From NCBI GenBank assembly GCA_964635375.1, contig CAZWOU010000010.1, positions 1 through 64,000 of the forward strand: DNA of 64,000 nt. The letters are read 5' to 3'. Shown here in pieces: positions 26,589-38,004 of this stretch. The first letter of the stretch is position 1. The number at the start of each line of letters is the position of its first letter. The translations under genes were made by a program, and so were the position numbers. The DNA is from CAZMNY01 sp964635375. GTDB taxonomy: Bacteria; Planctomycetota; Planctomycetia; Pirellulales; Pirellulaceae. The notes beneath the pieces are model-generated. The model was not told the DNA's origin and searched no databases. It saw nothing but the letters and a program-made list of their open reading frames with translations.

Positions 26589-27224
26589 ATGAAGGTCAAA
26601 CTACGAGTCATGCAAGGCGCCAAGATGGGGGACACGGAGCTTGCATTGCCAGTTACGATTGGTCGCGGTCGGGACGCCCAAATGACGCTGGCGTTGCCGC
26701 TCGTCAGCCGCCTGCATTGTGAGATCTACACCGAAGCTGAGCAGATCTTTGTTCGGGACTTGGGGTCCACCAACGGGACGAGCGTTGGGGGGCGGGTGAT
26801 CGAGGGACCCACCGCCGTGCAGCACGGTGAATTGCTGACCATTGGAAGCACCACCTTCCAATTGCTTTCAGAGGATTGCGACCCGCCAGCCCCGGTCCCC
26901 ACCCAAGCGGCCGAACCAACCGGGCTACCCGAGCCCGAGCCGTTCCTGCCTGAACCGGTGGCGTTCGACCCAGTCCCCACTGACCCGACCGAAAGGGCGC
27001 CTAGTCCGGCCGACGCGTTCCCGCCCGCCGCGCCCGCGCCAACCGCGCTGCCAACCGCGCTGCCAACCGCGCTGCCGATGGCAAAGCCGATCGCGCCAAC
27101 GGCGGGCACCCCTCAGCCGCCGACGCCAATCGACCTCTCCCGTCCTCCCGCCGAGCCGCCCGTCGATAGCACGAACTCGAACGGTGACGAAGAACTGGGT
27201 GACTTCTTCAAACGACACAAGTGA
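26589..27224 (+). CDS. FHA-domain protein with Pro/Ala-rich tail
   Basis: 211 residues. The N-terminal FHA domain (about 1-92) has the phosphothreonine-binding signature: IGRGRDAQ, VSRLHCEI, and RDLGSTNGTSVGG. The rest is a low-complexity Pro/Ala/Glu linker including three tandem PTAL units, coded by 12-bp repeats near 27040-27075. A conserved-looking short end follows, ELGDFFKRHK. FHA proteins bind substrates of Ser/Thr kinases, of which two lie elsewhere in this window. Cytoplasmic, monocistronic. Confidence 0.9.
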   Translation: MKVKLRVMQGAKMGDTELALPVTIGRGRDAQMTLALPLVSRLHCEIYTEAEQIFVRDLGSTNGTSVGGRVIEGPTAVQHGELLTIGSTTFQLLSEDCDPPAPVPTQAAEPTGLPEPEPFLPEPVAFDPVPTDPTERAPSPADAFPPAAPAPTALPTALPTALPMAKPIAPTAGTPQPPTPIDLSRPPAEPPVDSTNSNGDEELGDFFKRHK

Positions 27225-27464
27225 CCGCGACAAGACTCGGCCAACCCGATTCTGGCGACGCCCCCCAGAGCTGGAAATGTTGGCAAGCCGATGACGGGAA
27301 CGGTACGATGACCTCGATCAGAAACTCGAGATCGACGCTCTGCTGTCGAAACAGTCGCTAGAGCCGCCGCTGCTGCTTGCAGGAGTCGCTCTCGCCAACC
27401 CATCTGAGCAACTCTGATCCAATGCATTTCCCCCGACTCTTCGCTTGACCAGAAGTGGGATCCG

Positions 27465-29555
<2,091 letters not shown>

Positions 29556-29607
29556 TCCGCAGCCAACTCGTAGCCCGCGGATCCGCTTTGTCAGAAGCAA
29601 GAAGAAA

Positions 29608-29638
29608 AAGAAGCCGCTGTTGGAGATCCAACAGCGGC
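29608..29638 (-). terminator. Rho-independent terminator
   Basis: Perfect 11-bp inverted repeat, GCCGCTGTTGG at 29613-29623 and its complement at 29628-29638, with a four-base loop. Read on the minus strand it is followed by a T-rich run (complement of the A-rich bases before 29613). It lies 63 bases beyond the stop of the Lys/Gly-repeat gene and probably ends that transcript, and may also stop the convergent DUF255 transcript. Confidence 0.85.
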
Positions 29639-29701
29639 CTCATCTTTCAAACGCGTCAACCGGAAAGCAACCGCCCCCATTCAAGCTAACAACCGAGTCG
29701 C

Positions 29702-30749
29702 CTAGATGCTGTTCAAGAGCGTGGGAACGCTCGGCGCGACGACATTCGTCTCGCCAGCCTGAATCGCACCATAGCTCTTCACATCGCCGGAGCAGCTATC
29801 GCACCCACAGGACGATCGGCGGAACAGACTGAATCGCGAGCTGAACCCGCCTTTTTGAGNNNNNNNNNNNNNNNNNNNNNNNNNNNNNNNNNNNNNNNNN
29901 NNNNNNNNNNNNNNNNNNNNNNNNNNNNNNNNNNNNNNNNNNNNNNNNNNNNNNNNNNNTCGCGCCTTTTTGAGTCGCGCCTTTTTGAGTCGCGCCTTTT
30001 TGAGTCGCGCCTTTTTGAGTCGCGCCTTTGCCTTTGGACGAACAACCGCAGGAGTGACTGGAGAACAAGTTCCAGGAACGTCCTTTACCACAGCTGCTGC
30101 ATCCGCCTTTTTGCGTTGCGGAGCTGAACAGGCTTCCCTTTTGCATCGCACCGAACCAACTGCCTTTTTGCGTGGCGCCTTTGCCACAGGAACCTTTTTG
30201 CGCGGCGCCTTTGCCACAGGAACCTTTTTGCACGGCGGAGCAAAACAGGCCTCCCTTATGCAGCGAGCCGAACCAGCTGCCCTTTTGGGTTGCGCCCTTG
30301 CCACAAGAACCTCTTTGCGTGGCGCATTTCTGGCTTGCGCCCTTGGAGCAGCCGCCTTTTTGGGTTGCCGAGCTGAACAGGCCTCCCTTATGCAGAGAGC
30401 CGAACCAGCCGCCTTTTTGCATCGCGCCCTTTTGTGACGCGCCCTTGGAGCAGCCTTTTTGCATCGCGCCCTTTTGTGACGCGCCCTTGGAGCAGCCTTT
30501 TTGCATCGCGCCCTTTTGTGACGCGCCTTTGGAGCAGCCCTTTTGCGTCGTGCCTTTTTGTGTCGCTTTGGAGCACCCGCCTTTTTGTCTTGCACCCTTT
30601 TGGGTTGCGCCCTTGCAGCAACCATCTGAGTGTTGCACGTGGGGGCCGCCGAGCATGTTGAACAGGTCCAACGCGTGGGCGTCCGCACTGAACAAACAGA
30701 CGCCCGCAAGCGCCAATGTCGACATCGTGATTTGAATGGTCGTTCTCAT
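29702..30749 (-). CDS. Secreted Lys/Gly/Gln/Cys-rich tandem-repeat protein, interrupted by an assembly gap
   Basis: The protein has a signal peptide (MRTTIQITMSTLALAGVCLF...) and then almost only short repeats built on QKG, such as CSKGASQKGAMQKG, ATQKGA and SWFGSLHKGGLFSSATQKGG, with about twenty Cys residues. A 100-N gap (29860-29959) interrupts an array of identical 15-bp units coding ATQKG. Beyond the gap the coding frame is a different one: it continues QKGGFSSRFSLFRRSSCGCDSC and ends at 29702. The N run therefore has a placeholder length, and one continuous gene is the natural reading. ATG 30749 follows GAGG. No homologue is recognised. It could be a Cys-crosslinked wall or matrix protein; the alternating Gln and Lys could also be crosslinked. 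Confidence 0.78.
29860..29959. other. Assembly gap (100 N) within the repeat gene
   Basis: Exactly 100 unknown bases, a conventional placeholder. It interrupts the 15-bp repeat array, so the true copy number is unknown. Confidence 0.99.
29960..30019 (-). repeat. 15-bp coding tandem repeat array
   Basis: Four perfect copies of TCGCGCCTTTTTGAG (plus-strand view) abut the gap; a partial copy lies on its other side at about 29850-29859. On the minus strand each copy codes for ATQKG-type residues. Perfect identity suggests recent expansion. Confidence 0.95.
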
Positions 30750-31111
30750 GAGAAACCTCGCGAACCGGAAAGGGGAGAATCAGGACACGTTTGCCGTAAT
30801 CCGTCACACGGCAAATGCGTTTCTTGCATTCGGAGTTGCCGCGAACAGAGGGGACATCGGCTTGCCGCCACTGATGCCTGGAGCACGGACGGACGGCCGC
30901 AAAGTTTTCCTATCCTTCCGCGTTGACCGTGACGATTGCGAGGACTTTGGCGGTTAGCGACTCGGTGACGAAGCGGCTGAAACTCGGCCGAGCTAGGATT
31001 CTGCGAGACTGGCGCAGCCCAAACCGAGCATCCCGTGATAAGATCCGTTCGCCGATACCAGCGGCAACCTCTGGATTGACGAACACGAGACTTGGAGAGA
31101 GCAGGCGACCC
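30750..31111. other. Divergent intergenic region
   Basis: Between the repeat-protein gene (minus) and the patatin gene (plus). A plus-strand frame joins the patatin gene from 30923 onward, but its residues look non-coding and lack a ribosome-binding site. No regulatory motif was identified. Confidence 0.4.
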
Positions 31112-33622
31112 GTGAGTTTGGAGCGAGCAAAAACGGCGATCGTGCTGGCATTGCGTTACGTCTTCTTGACCCGGTTCTCGTGGATGTCGGGCGTGTTGCT
31201 GCTTGGCGCCGCACCGGTCTGCCTGGCGGTTGCGCCCAAGCTGTTGGCCAATCTCTTTGTGCTCGATCAGCCGCACCAATTGGTGCACGTTTCCTGGATC
31301 TCACTTTGGGCGGCGGCCACGGTGATGGAGACGATGCGAGTCACCACGCTCAATGCGGACGCTCGGTTCGACGACTACTTCGATGCGGCTGAGCGGTTTC
31401 ACCAGGCGTGGGGCAGTTCGCCCGGCGACCCATCGCGAGACTGGTATCGGCGGAGTGACGGGTGGCTGACGTTTGTATTCGGTTTCGTTGCGGCGCTCAG
31501 CGTATGGTATGTCGTCGTCGACGCCTGCGTGGCGAGCACGTCGAGGGATCCAACTTCCGCCTGGACAGACACTCCGGGCGCGGTGACTCAGGGGGCGATC
31601 GCCGAGCGGGCGTGGACATTCGCCTACCGAGGGCTTGCAATCGCGGTTACCAGTTGGCTCGCGTTAACCGCGCTGGCGATTGTTCTTCACGAGGTTTCCA
31701 ATCGCCGCTGGCGCCGCGGCCAGCACCCCCCGCTGACAAGGCTATACCGCATACTGCACTTGCTTCTTGGTCCCGGCTATTTTCGCGAGGACGAGCACGG
31801 TGAACGCCTGAGGCTTGCCCCGGGCCACTTCAGCGTGCTCTGCTACACAGTCGCTTTCTTGGTGTGGTACGCGTTCAACTATGCGTTAGCGACCGGTTCT
31901 CAGCCGATGCCCACGGAAGAATCGGCCTACCCCGCACTGTTCTACTTTCTGCTTTCCTTGTTGCTGATGATCTACTTGCTGCCCGGTGTGGCGTTCTTTC
32001 TTGATCGATATCGCGTGCCGACGGCGCTGACGCCCGTTTTGGTGATGATGTTGTTCTACAATTGGTTCGATACAGACCACTACTACCAGCTGAATCCCTC
32101 GCCTGCGAGAAACGATGTCTACGAGGCGCCGCGGGTCACGAATGTCCTGGACAAGTGGCGCTTACCGCTCGATCGAGACGGAAAAAGAACTCTGATTGTC
32201 GTTGATGCATCGGGAGGCGGGATCCAAGCATCTGCTTGGACCGCCCAAGTGCTCACCGGGCTTCACGAGCAGTACGGCGATTCGCTCACTCGTTCGATTG
32301 GTATGATCAGCAGCGTATCAGGCGGCAGCGTTGGTGCGATGTTCTACGTGGCCAACCGCAGCGAAGCGAGACCGCTTGACGAGCCTTCCGAGGCGTCGCT
32401 GGACGAGGCGTCGATCGAGCGGATTCGGTTTCTTGCACGCTCCTCGGCAATGGAAGCCAGCGCGTGGGGTCTGGCCTACGCGGATTCGATGCGAGCGGCG
32501 TTTCCCCCTGCGGTAAAGAGTGAGATCGACCGAGGCTGGGCGATTGAGCGAGTTTGGCGGCAGCGCATCGCCCAGCATGTCGCGCCGACGATGTCGGATT
32601 GGCGGATCACCGACTTGGGCCGGGCGTCAATGGAGCGCCAGCTTCCAATCGTCGTGTTCAACGCCACGCTTGTTGAAACGGGGCAGCGTCTCCTCATCTC
32701 CCCTGTGCTCGGCCCTCCCTCTCAACAACAACAGTCGGGGCGGGGCGCTGTTGAGTGGATGCAGGAGTTTCCTCGAGCCCATCCTTACGTCGCCACCGCG
32801 GCTCGGCTCTCCGCCACCTTCCCCTACGTCGCTCCAGCCGCTCGGTCGGACGCCGAGGCCCACGGCGAAGCGCCCGCCCCGGCCTCCCCAATTGCTCCCT
32901 ACCACGTGGTCGATGGGGCTTACGTCGACAACGAAGGCGCCGTCACCTCTGTCGACTGGATCAGCAAGATGTTGACTCATTATCAACAGGAAGGAAAGCT
33001 TGACGAGCGGCCGTTCGATCGAATTCTGCTGATTCGAATTCAAGCCTTTCCTCAGACGGGCGATGTCGAAGCGCCTATGCCCCTTCCCGGCTGGCGCGCC
33101 GCGCTGGCGGGGCCATTGGACGCAATGTTGAAAGTCCGCCGCGCCTCGCAGACCGAACGCGGCGACCTGGAAATCGGCCTCCTGACCCAGGCAACGCGAG
33201 CCCAGATGCGGACAATGCAGCAGCGCTACGAGGCCGATATTCAAGGCCTCGAGGGACAAGTCGCCGCCCTCGAGAAGACTCAGCGGCTACGCGAACAGCT
33301 GCTTGACGCGGGCGCCGCGCCGGAAGGCCAAACGATTGCCGACGTCGTGCGTCAACAACTAGAAGCTGACGACCACATTCAGCAAAACGAGACCTTGATC
33401 GACGAAATGCGACAAAAAGCCAACCGCCTTGACCAATTGACAGTGGAAGCGATCACGATCGACTTCCAATCGCCTTCGCCGGCCGCAATCCCGCTGTCCT
33501 GGAAACTGACCCCCAGTCAGAAGGCGAGCATCGATGTTGCCTGGGAGTCAATCACTCACGACGAGCACCCGCAGAAGCCGCTGCTCGCCATCGATCGGTA
33601 CTTCCAGCGAGTCGAGCCCTGA
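31112..33622 (+). CDS. Membrane-embedded patatin-like phospholipase
   Basis: 836 residues from GTG 31112, which has GGAGAGAGCAGG upstream; an in-frame start at 30923 would add 63 unlikely residues. The N-terminal third has about six to seven membrane helices. The patatin domain follows: oxyanion loop DASGGGIQAS (about 366-373), nucleophile in SSVSGGSVG (Ser about 403), and dyad Asp in VDGAYVDNEG (about 602). The nucleophile motif is closer to the SGGS type of cPLA2-like members than to GTSAG. A coiled coil covers about 700-770. It is a probable inner-membrane lipid acyl hydrolase and the first gene of a three-gene run. Confidence 0.87.
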   Translation: MSLERAKTAIVLALRYVFLTRFSWMSGVLLLGAAPVCLAVAPKLLANLFVLDQPHQLVHVSWISLWAAATVMETMRVTTLNADARFDDYFDAAERFHQAWGSSPGDPSRDWYRRSDGWLTFVFGFVAALSVWYVVVDACVASTSRDPTSAWTDTPGAVTQGAIAERAWTFAYRGLAIAVTSWLALTALAIVLHEVSNRRWRRGQHPPLTRLYRILHLLLGPGYFREDEHGERLRLAPGHFSVLCYTVAFLVWYAFNYALATGSQPMPTEESAYPALFYFLLSLLLMIYLLPGVAFFLDRYRVPTALTPVLVMMLFYNWFDTDHYYQLNPSPARNDVYEAPRVTNVLDKWRLPLDRDGKRTLIVVDASGGGIQASAWTAQVLTGLHEQYGDSLTRSIGMISSVSGGSVGAMFYVANRSEARPLDEPSEASLDEASIERIRFLARSSAMEASAWGLAYADSMRAAFPPAVKSEIDRGWAIERVWRQRIAQHVAPTMSDWRITDLGRASMERQLPIVVFNATLVETGQRLLISPVLGPPSQQQQSGRGAVEWMQEFPRAHPYVATAARLSATFPYVAPAARSDAEAHGEAPAPASPIAPYHVVDGAYVDNEGAVTSVDWISKMLTHYQQEGKLDERPFDRILLIRIQAFPQTGDVEAPMPLPGWRAALAGPLDAMLKVRRASQTERGDLEIGLLTQATRAQMRTMQQRYEADIQGLEGQVAALEKTQRLREQLLDAGAAPEGQTIADVVRQQLEADDHIQQNETLIDEMRQKANRLDQLTVEAITIDFQSPSPAAIPLSWKLTPSQKASIDVAWESITHDEHPQKPLLAIDRYFQRVEP

Positions 33623-33655
33623 CGTCACGTTTACTTGAGACCGCTAGGCGATTAC

Positions 33656-35749
33656 GTGGCCAATTCACAACGTTCCGCATCGAGATCATCGAAGGGAGAT
33701 CGAAATCGATCGGGCCGATTAACGGAGCCTCCTCGTTCGCGCGTAGAGTGGATGATTGCGGCGTCGTTGTTGGTTGCGATGTTGCCGTTGATGCGACCGG
33801 TGAGTTGCAACGGCGTTTGGTGGCACACAGCGCGCGGGCGCGAAGTCGTCCTCCAAGAAACCGTGTCGCCAAGTCGCGATTTGCTGGTCGACGACGAGCG
33901 ACTTGAAGCGGATTGGTTGGGGGGCGCGGCCAACTATCTACTTTATTCCGGCCTCGGTTTTCTCGGTTTGTTTCTGGGGAAGATCGCGCTGGGCGGAGGT
34001 CTCGTGTGGCTGGTCCACTCGATCGGCGCGGCAACCGGCAAGCGGCTGTTGCTCGCCGTGCTGTTGCTGGTGAGTTGCGAGCCGGCGCTGATGATGGCTG
34101 GACGCGGGTTGGATCTGGTTTTCGCCGTGATGCTGTGGAAAGTCATTCAGCGATCGGAACCCTCAAGCAATCGTCGGCGGTTGTGGCTCGCGGTCGTTTC
34201 CGTCTGCTGGGCGAATACAGGGCCGCTGAGTCTGTTGGCGCTGCCGATGGTTCTGTTTTCCGCCAGCGGACGCCGGCTGCGCGGCACGATTATTGAGTTG
34301 ATGGTGACGACGGTCGCCTTGTCAGCAACGCCTTTGGGCTGGCGCTCCCTGTTGGACTCTGGGGGCCTTCTGGCGCCTTGGATGTCTGAAGGTGCGGCGA
34401 TGTTGACAGGCACAATCTGGGCGCCCGCGGACCCAGTCGCAGCGGAGACAATGGCCTTTCTTTCGTTAGCCGCGATCGTTTTGGCTTCCATTTGGAGTAC
34501 GCGAGTTCCCGGCAAGATCGCCGCCTGGACGATGGCTCTAGCGTTCGGGCTCGCAGCGGAATTCACGTTGCCGCTGATGGCGACGTGGCTGGCATTGCAA
34601 TCATCGGCCCAGCAGACGACTTGTACGCGTGACAGCCAGAGCGGCGAGACTCGACCGCTTCGCGACCGCTGGGGCAACAGCGCGGCCGCACTCGCAGCGA
34701 CTTGCATCGCGATCCTGGCGGCCTGCGGCGCGGGCGGGCAGCCCCGCTTGGGCTGGGGCGTTGCTGCTGGTCTGGAGCCGAGGCTGTTTTCCCAGTCGGT
34801 CCAGGGCCTTCCCGCGGGAGCAGCGTTCGCCTGGAATGATCGAGCGACAGGAGTCGTCGCTTGGTCGGGGCTGCGCGGGTTCGACAGCCAGCAGCGGGCC
34901 TTGTTGGGCGGACGATTACGCAGTTTTCGGCTCGCCTTCGAGGACCTCTCACACAGCCGGCGAAATCGATATCGACGATCCGACGGTTCCTTGGGCGGTT
35001 GGTGGCTCTGGCTCCAAGCCAAGCCCGAGCGGGTCAACTGGATCGCTCTGTCAGCTGACGAAACGACCACCATCGCCGCCATGGAGAAGACGGGGTTTCG
35101 CCCGCTATCGGTTGACTCGCCAGTCATCCCCTACGCCTCTTCCTATGTGCCTGCGATGGCGAAAGCGATCTTGAATTGCGTGGAGACAAGAAACATCGTC
35201 GAACGAGGCAGATGGTCGTACCAGGCGCCTAACCACGCGGGGCTGTTGTTTGACGCCGCTTACGTGGCGGGCGGCGATTTGCGGATTCGCTTGCGTCAGG
35301 CGAGGGTCTTTCGAGCCATGGGGTTGCCGACAGCGGCGCTGCGAACGCTCTCGGTGCGAGCTCCGGAATTGGACGAGGAGCGATCCGAATGCTATCTCGA
35401 ATTGGCGAATCGAGAATGGCGAGTCGGCGGCAGGTCGAGCGATTGGAGCACGGCCGTTCTCGCCGAGCTAGGTCGATCGGCCGCCGGTTCGCCCCCAGCA
35501 TCAGGCAGCGGCAAGCAACTTAGCAAGCAACTTAGAGAGGCGGCGGGCCTTTACGTACGCGAAAGCCCACAGGCCGCCCTAAGTTTGCTCGAGGACGCGG
35601 CGACGGCAGAAGCCCAGTTCGCCCGAGCGCGACTCTATTTTGAGACAGGGGATGTGGCCCGGGCGTTGAAGGAACTGCAGCGAGTGGCTGTGGAACACCC
35701 CACAAATTGGCATTCAATTGGAGCTCGTGATGTCCTTCGTTCGTACTAA
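33656..35749 (+). CDS. Multi-spanning membrane protein with GT-C-like N-terminus
   Basis: About 697 residues (704 if a TTG at 33635 is used). After a basic start there is a first helix (VEWMIAASLLVAMLPLM), then NGVWWHTARGREVV and WLGGAANYLLYSGLGFLGLF, resembling the WWH-type loop of planctomycete membrane proteins related to GT-C glycosyltransferases. About nine to ten helices cover residues 30-370. The last 300 residues are soluble, with TPR-like helices (LYFETGDVARALKELQRV). No catalytic Asp motif of a known mannosyltransferase was confirmed. It lies between the patatin and cytochrome genes, overlapping the latter by 20 bases. Confidence 0.72.
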   Translation: MANSQRSASRSSKGDRNRSGRLTEPPRSRVEWMIAASLLVAMLPLMRPVSCNGVWWHTARGREVVLQETVSPSRDLLVDDERLEADWLGGAANYLLYSGLGFLGLFLGKIALGGGLVWLVHSIGAATGKRLLLAVLLLVSCEPALMMAGRGLDLVFAVMLWKVIQRSEPSSNRRRLWLAVVSVCWANTGPLSLLALPMVLFSASGRRLRGTIIELMVTTVALSATPLGWRSLLDSGGLLAPWMSEGAAMLTGTIWAPADPVAAETMAFLSLAAIVLASIWSTRVPGKIAAWTMALAFGLAAEFTLPLMATWLALQSSAQQTTCTRDSQSGETRPLRDRWGNSAAALAATCIAILAACGAGGQPRLGWGVAAGLEPRLFSQSVQGLPAGAAFAWNDRATGVVAWSGLRGFDSQQRALLGGRLRSFRLAFEDLSHSRRNRYRRSDGSLGGWWLWLQAKPERVNWIALSADETTTIAAMEKTGFRPLSVDSPVIPYASSYVPAMAKAILNCVETRNIVERGRWSYQAPNHAGLLFDAAYVAGGDLRIRLRQARVFRAMGLPTAALRTLSVRAPELDEERSECYLELANREWRVGGRSSDWSTAVLAELGRSAAGSPPASGSGKQLSKQLREAAGLYVRESPQAALSLLEDAATAEAQFARARLYFETGDVARALKELQRVAVEHPTNWHSIGARDVLRSY

Positions 35750-36866
35750 TTGGATGACGGGGACGAGTTGGTGCGTCGGTCTGCTCGCCGCATTTGCCGT
35801 CGTGGTCCGCTCACACCAACCGGTGGTGGCGATCGCGCCTGCCGTGGTGGCGCCCCTACCTGATGGCAGCCAAGTTCGGTCTGCCCGCTGCGCTGCCTGC
35901 CACGCCGAGATCGCGGCGACGGTGGAGACGGCGCCTCACTGGAACGCGCTGACGATCGCCAGTTCGCCCGAGATCCTCTCGCGCTTCGCAGGCCAAACGT
36001 TCATCGCGAATGAGGGCGATGGTGACGAAACGAGCTACGAGTTTTCCAACAGAGAGGGTCAGTTGTGGTGTCGCTGCAGCAAGGTCGATCACGATCTTCA
36101 GATCGCTTGGGTCTTCGGCTCGGGTCGACTCGCCCAGACGCTTGTTGCATTGCGGCGCGACGCTCGAGATGATCTTGAAATGATCGAGCATCGAATCTCG
36201 TGGTACCCAGGCGTGGGCCTTGGCTTGACATTAGGGCAGAACATTGGCTCGCCGAGCCAGGGACCGTCGCAAACCAGGATCGGCATTGAGTACCATGGCA
36301 CTTCGCACGGCAAGAGCGGTGCGATGCACTGCTTCGGCTGCCATGCTTCCAAGCTGGATCCATCCAGATTGGATCACGCGTCGGGAGTTTCAGCGGGCCT
36401 TGTTTGCCGCCGCTGTCACGACGGCGACCGCTCGCATGCAGATCGAGAGGAAGGTCTCGCCCCGCGCGGTCCCGAAATGATCTCATGGAGTCAGCTGACT
36501 CAGCGCGAAAGCGTCAATCGGTGCGGAGAGTGCCACCGTCGAGCGGACCAAACGCCAGCGGATGAGATTACCACCAGCGCGGAGCACATCGTCCGTTTCG
36601 CGCCAGTCGGTTTGGTGCAGAGCAAGTGCTTTCTCGCCACCGAGGACGACGAATCGATGAGGCTCGACTGTCTGACTTGTCACGACCCCCATCTCGCCGC
36701 CAGTCGCGACGCGGCACTCTACGCCGCGAAGTGTCGCAGCTGCCACGACCGCCCCGCTACTCCCGCATGTGTCCGCGAACCAGACAGCGAGAACTGCGTT
36801 TCCTGCCATATGAGACGACGGGAAACACAGCCTCACTTGGTTTTCACCGACCACTGGATTCGGTGA
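35730..36866 (+). CDS. Seven-heme c-type cytochrome
   Basis: 378 residues with an N-terminal signal or membrane anchor (about 10-30). Seven CxxCH heme-c sites are present: CAACH, CFGCH, CRRCH, CGECH, CLTCH, CRSCH and CVSCH. The pattern fits the cytochrome c-554/NrfA-related multiheme group (periplasmic electron transfer or reductase). The start ATG 35730 lies inside the end of the upstream gene, so translation is probably coupled. The convergent DUF1559 gene ends 39 bases beyond its stop. Confidence 0.9.
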   Translation: MSFVRTNWMTGTSWCVGLLAAFAVVVRSHQPVVAIAPAVVAPLPDGSQVRSARCAACHAEIAATVETAPHWNALTIASSPEILSRFAGQTFIANEGDGDETSYEFSNREGQLWCRCSKVDHDLQIAWVFGSGRLAQTLVALRRDARDDLEMIEHRISWYPGVGLGLTLGQNIGSPSQGPSQTRIGIEYHGTSHGKSGAMHCFGCHASKLDPSRLDHASGVSAGLVCRRCHDGDRSHADREEGLAPRGPEMISWSQLTQRESVNRCGECHRRADQTPADEITTSAEHIVRFAPVGLVQSKCFLATEDDESMRLDCLTCHDPHLAASRDAALYAAKCRSCHDRPATPACVREPDSENCVSCHMRRRETQPHLVFTDHWIR

Positions 36867-36905
36867 TCGCGTCCTGGAAGCGTCAGATCTCCACGAATGC
36901 CGACC

Positions 36906-37874
36906 TCAGTCGATCGATCGAATGACTTCCCTGCCGTTGGAAGTGCCAAGATCAAGCCAGACTTTGCGGTCAATCAGATCGCTATAAAACCGCACCGAGG
37001 CATCTCCATTGGTCGCCTCGACTCCGCCCGGATGACGACTGCGGGCGCCAAACACGCCGGTGGTCGTCCATTGCTCGCACTCGTGATTGCCGCGAATCTG
37101 GTCGTTGGGAGTGAACAGAGTATTGAACGACCAAGACTGATTGCGTTGCCCGAAGAACCAGGACCAACCTCGCGAAGTGCTGTCGCCGCTAACGTTGCTG
37201 TTGATGTCGGGCGCCGTGCCAGCCAGGCACCGATTGTAGTCCGACGTATTGGTCCCATAGCGGCGTACCCAAGGATCGTTGATCTTGCATTCTGAAAGCA
37301 TCAGCGTGGTCGAGCTTCCGTCCTTGATGCCGTTGATCGAGATCCGATTATTGACGCCGAAAATGCCTCGTCGTTTGTCAGCTGGGTTCCAGATTGTGTT
37401 CTGCCGCCAGCCGACACAGGCTACATAGTTCGTCGGGCCGTAGGTTTGGGTGACTCGATAATCGGGCCGATCGCTCGGGCAGATGTGCACTTGAAGGTAG
37501 CGCCCTCGAATCGGTCGGTTGACTCCGCCATTGCCCGGATGGAGCGAGTAATCGACTTTGTTGTGCAGCGCCTTGTTTTCCATGTAGGGCAGGACTCGAA
37601 CCATCCAAGTCAGCATGTTGGTGTTCCACGACGGTTGCCCGTTAGGGAACTTGAAATCACGCTGAACGCCGAAGGGGAACTTGGTGTATGTGTCGTGATA
37701 GTTGTGCACGGCCAGCCCAAGTTGCTTCAGATTGTTGCCGCACGTCATCCGCCGAGCTGCTTCGCGAGCCGCCTGAACGGCCGGCAACAAGAGCGCGACC
37801 AAAATGCCAATAATGGCAATCACGACAAGCAATTCCACCAGTGTGAAACCGCCCCTGATTTTTCTAGAGTCCAT
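36906..37874 (-). CDS. DUF1559 protein with prepilin-type N-terminal cleavage motif
   Basis: 322 residues. It begins MDSRKIRGGFTLVELLVVIAIIG in pieces, a type IV pilin-like signal with Gly before Phe and Glu at +5, followed by one hydrophobic helix. The DUF1559 body has AREAARRMTCGNNLKQLGLAVHNYHD, WMVRVLPYMENK, CPSDRP and, near the end, HPGGVEATNGDASVRF. Dozens of paralogues occur in each planctomycete genome. ATG 37874 is preceded by GAGGAGAGG. A small lipoprotein gene upstream on the same strand is its usual neighbour. Confidence 0.95.
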   Translation of the reverse strand: MDSRKIRGGFTLVELLVVIAIIGILVALLLPAVQAAREAARRMTCGNNLKQLGLAVHNYHDTYTKFPFGVQRDFKFPNGQPSWNTNMLTWMVRVLPYMENKALHNKVDYSLHPGNGGVNRPIRGRYLQVHICPSDRPDYRVTQTYGPTNYVACVGWRQNTIWNPADKRRGIFGVNNRISINGIKDGSSTTLMLSECKINDPWVRRYGTNTSDYNRCLAGTAPDINSNVSGDSTSRGWSWFFGQRNQSWSFNTLFTPNDQIRGNHECEQWTTTGVFGARSRHPGGVEATNGDASVRFYSDLIDRKVWLDLGTSNGREVIRSID

Positions 37875-38004
37875 GAGCCTCTCCTCTATCACGGTCGATA
37901 TGAAAACAGTGGCGCGACATGAAGTCGCGAACGGATGTGATATCGCTGGTGTCCCGCTAGTGACTCGTCGATGAGTCTCTTGGTTTAGGTTGGCTGTCCT
38001 GGCG

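Noticed and set aside
29960..30600. Possible CRISPR or minisatellite-only DNA
   Set aside because: Repeats are 15 bp, contiguous without spacers, and keep a coding frame behind a signal peptide.
30923..31111. N-terminal extension of the patatin gene
   Set aside because: The added residues look non-coding, and the GTG at 31112 has a good ribosome-binding site.
34147..35127. 326-residue minus-strand frame
   Set aside because: Antisense to the multi-TM gene; Arg/Ser/Ala-rich shadow of GC-rich coding sequence.
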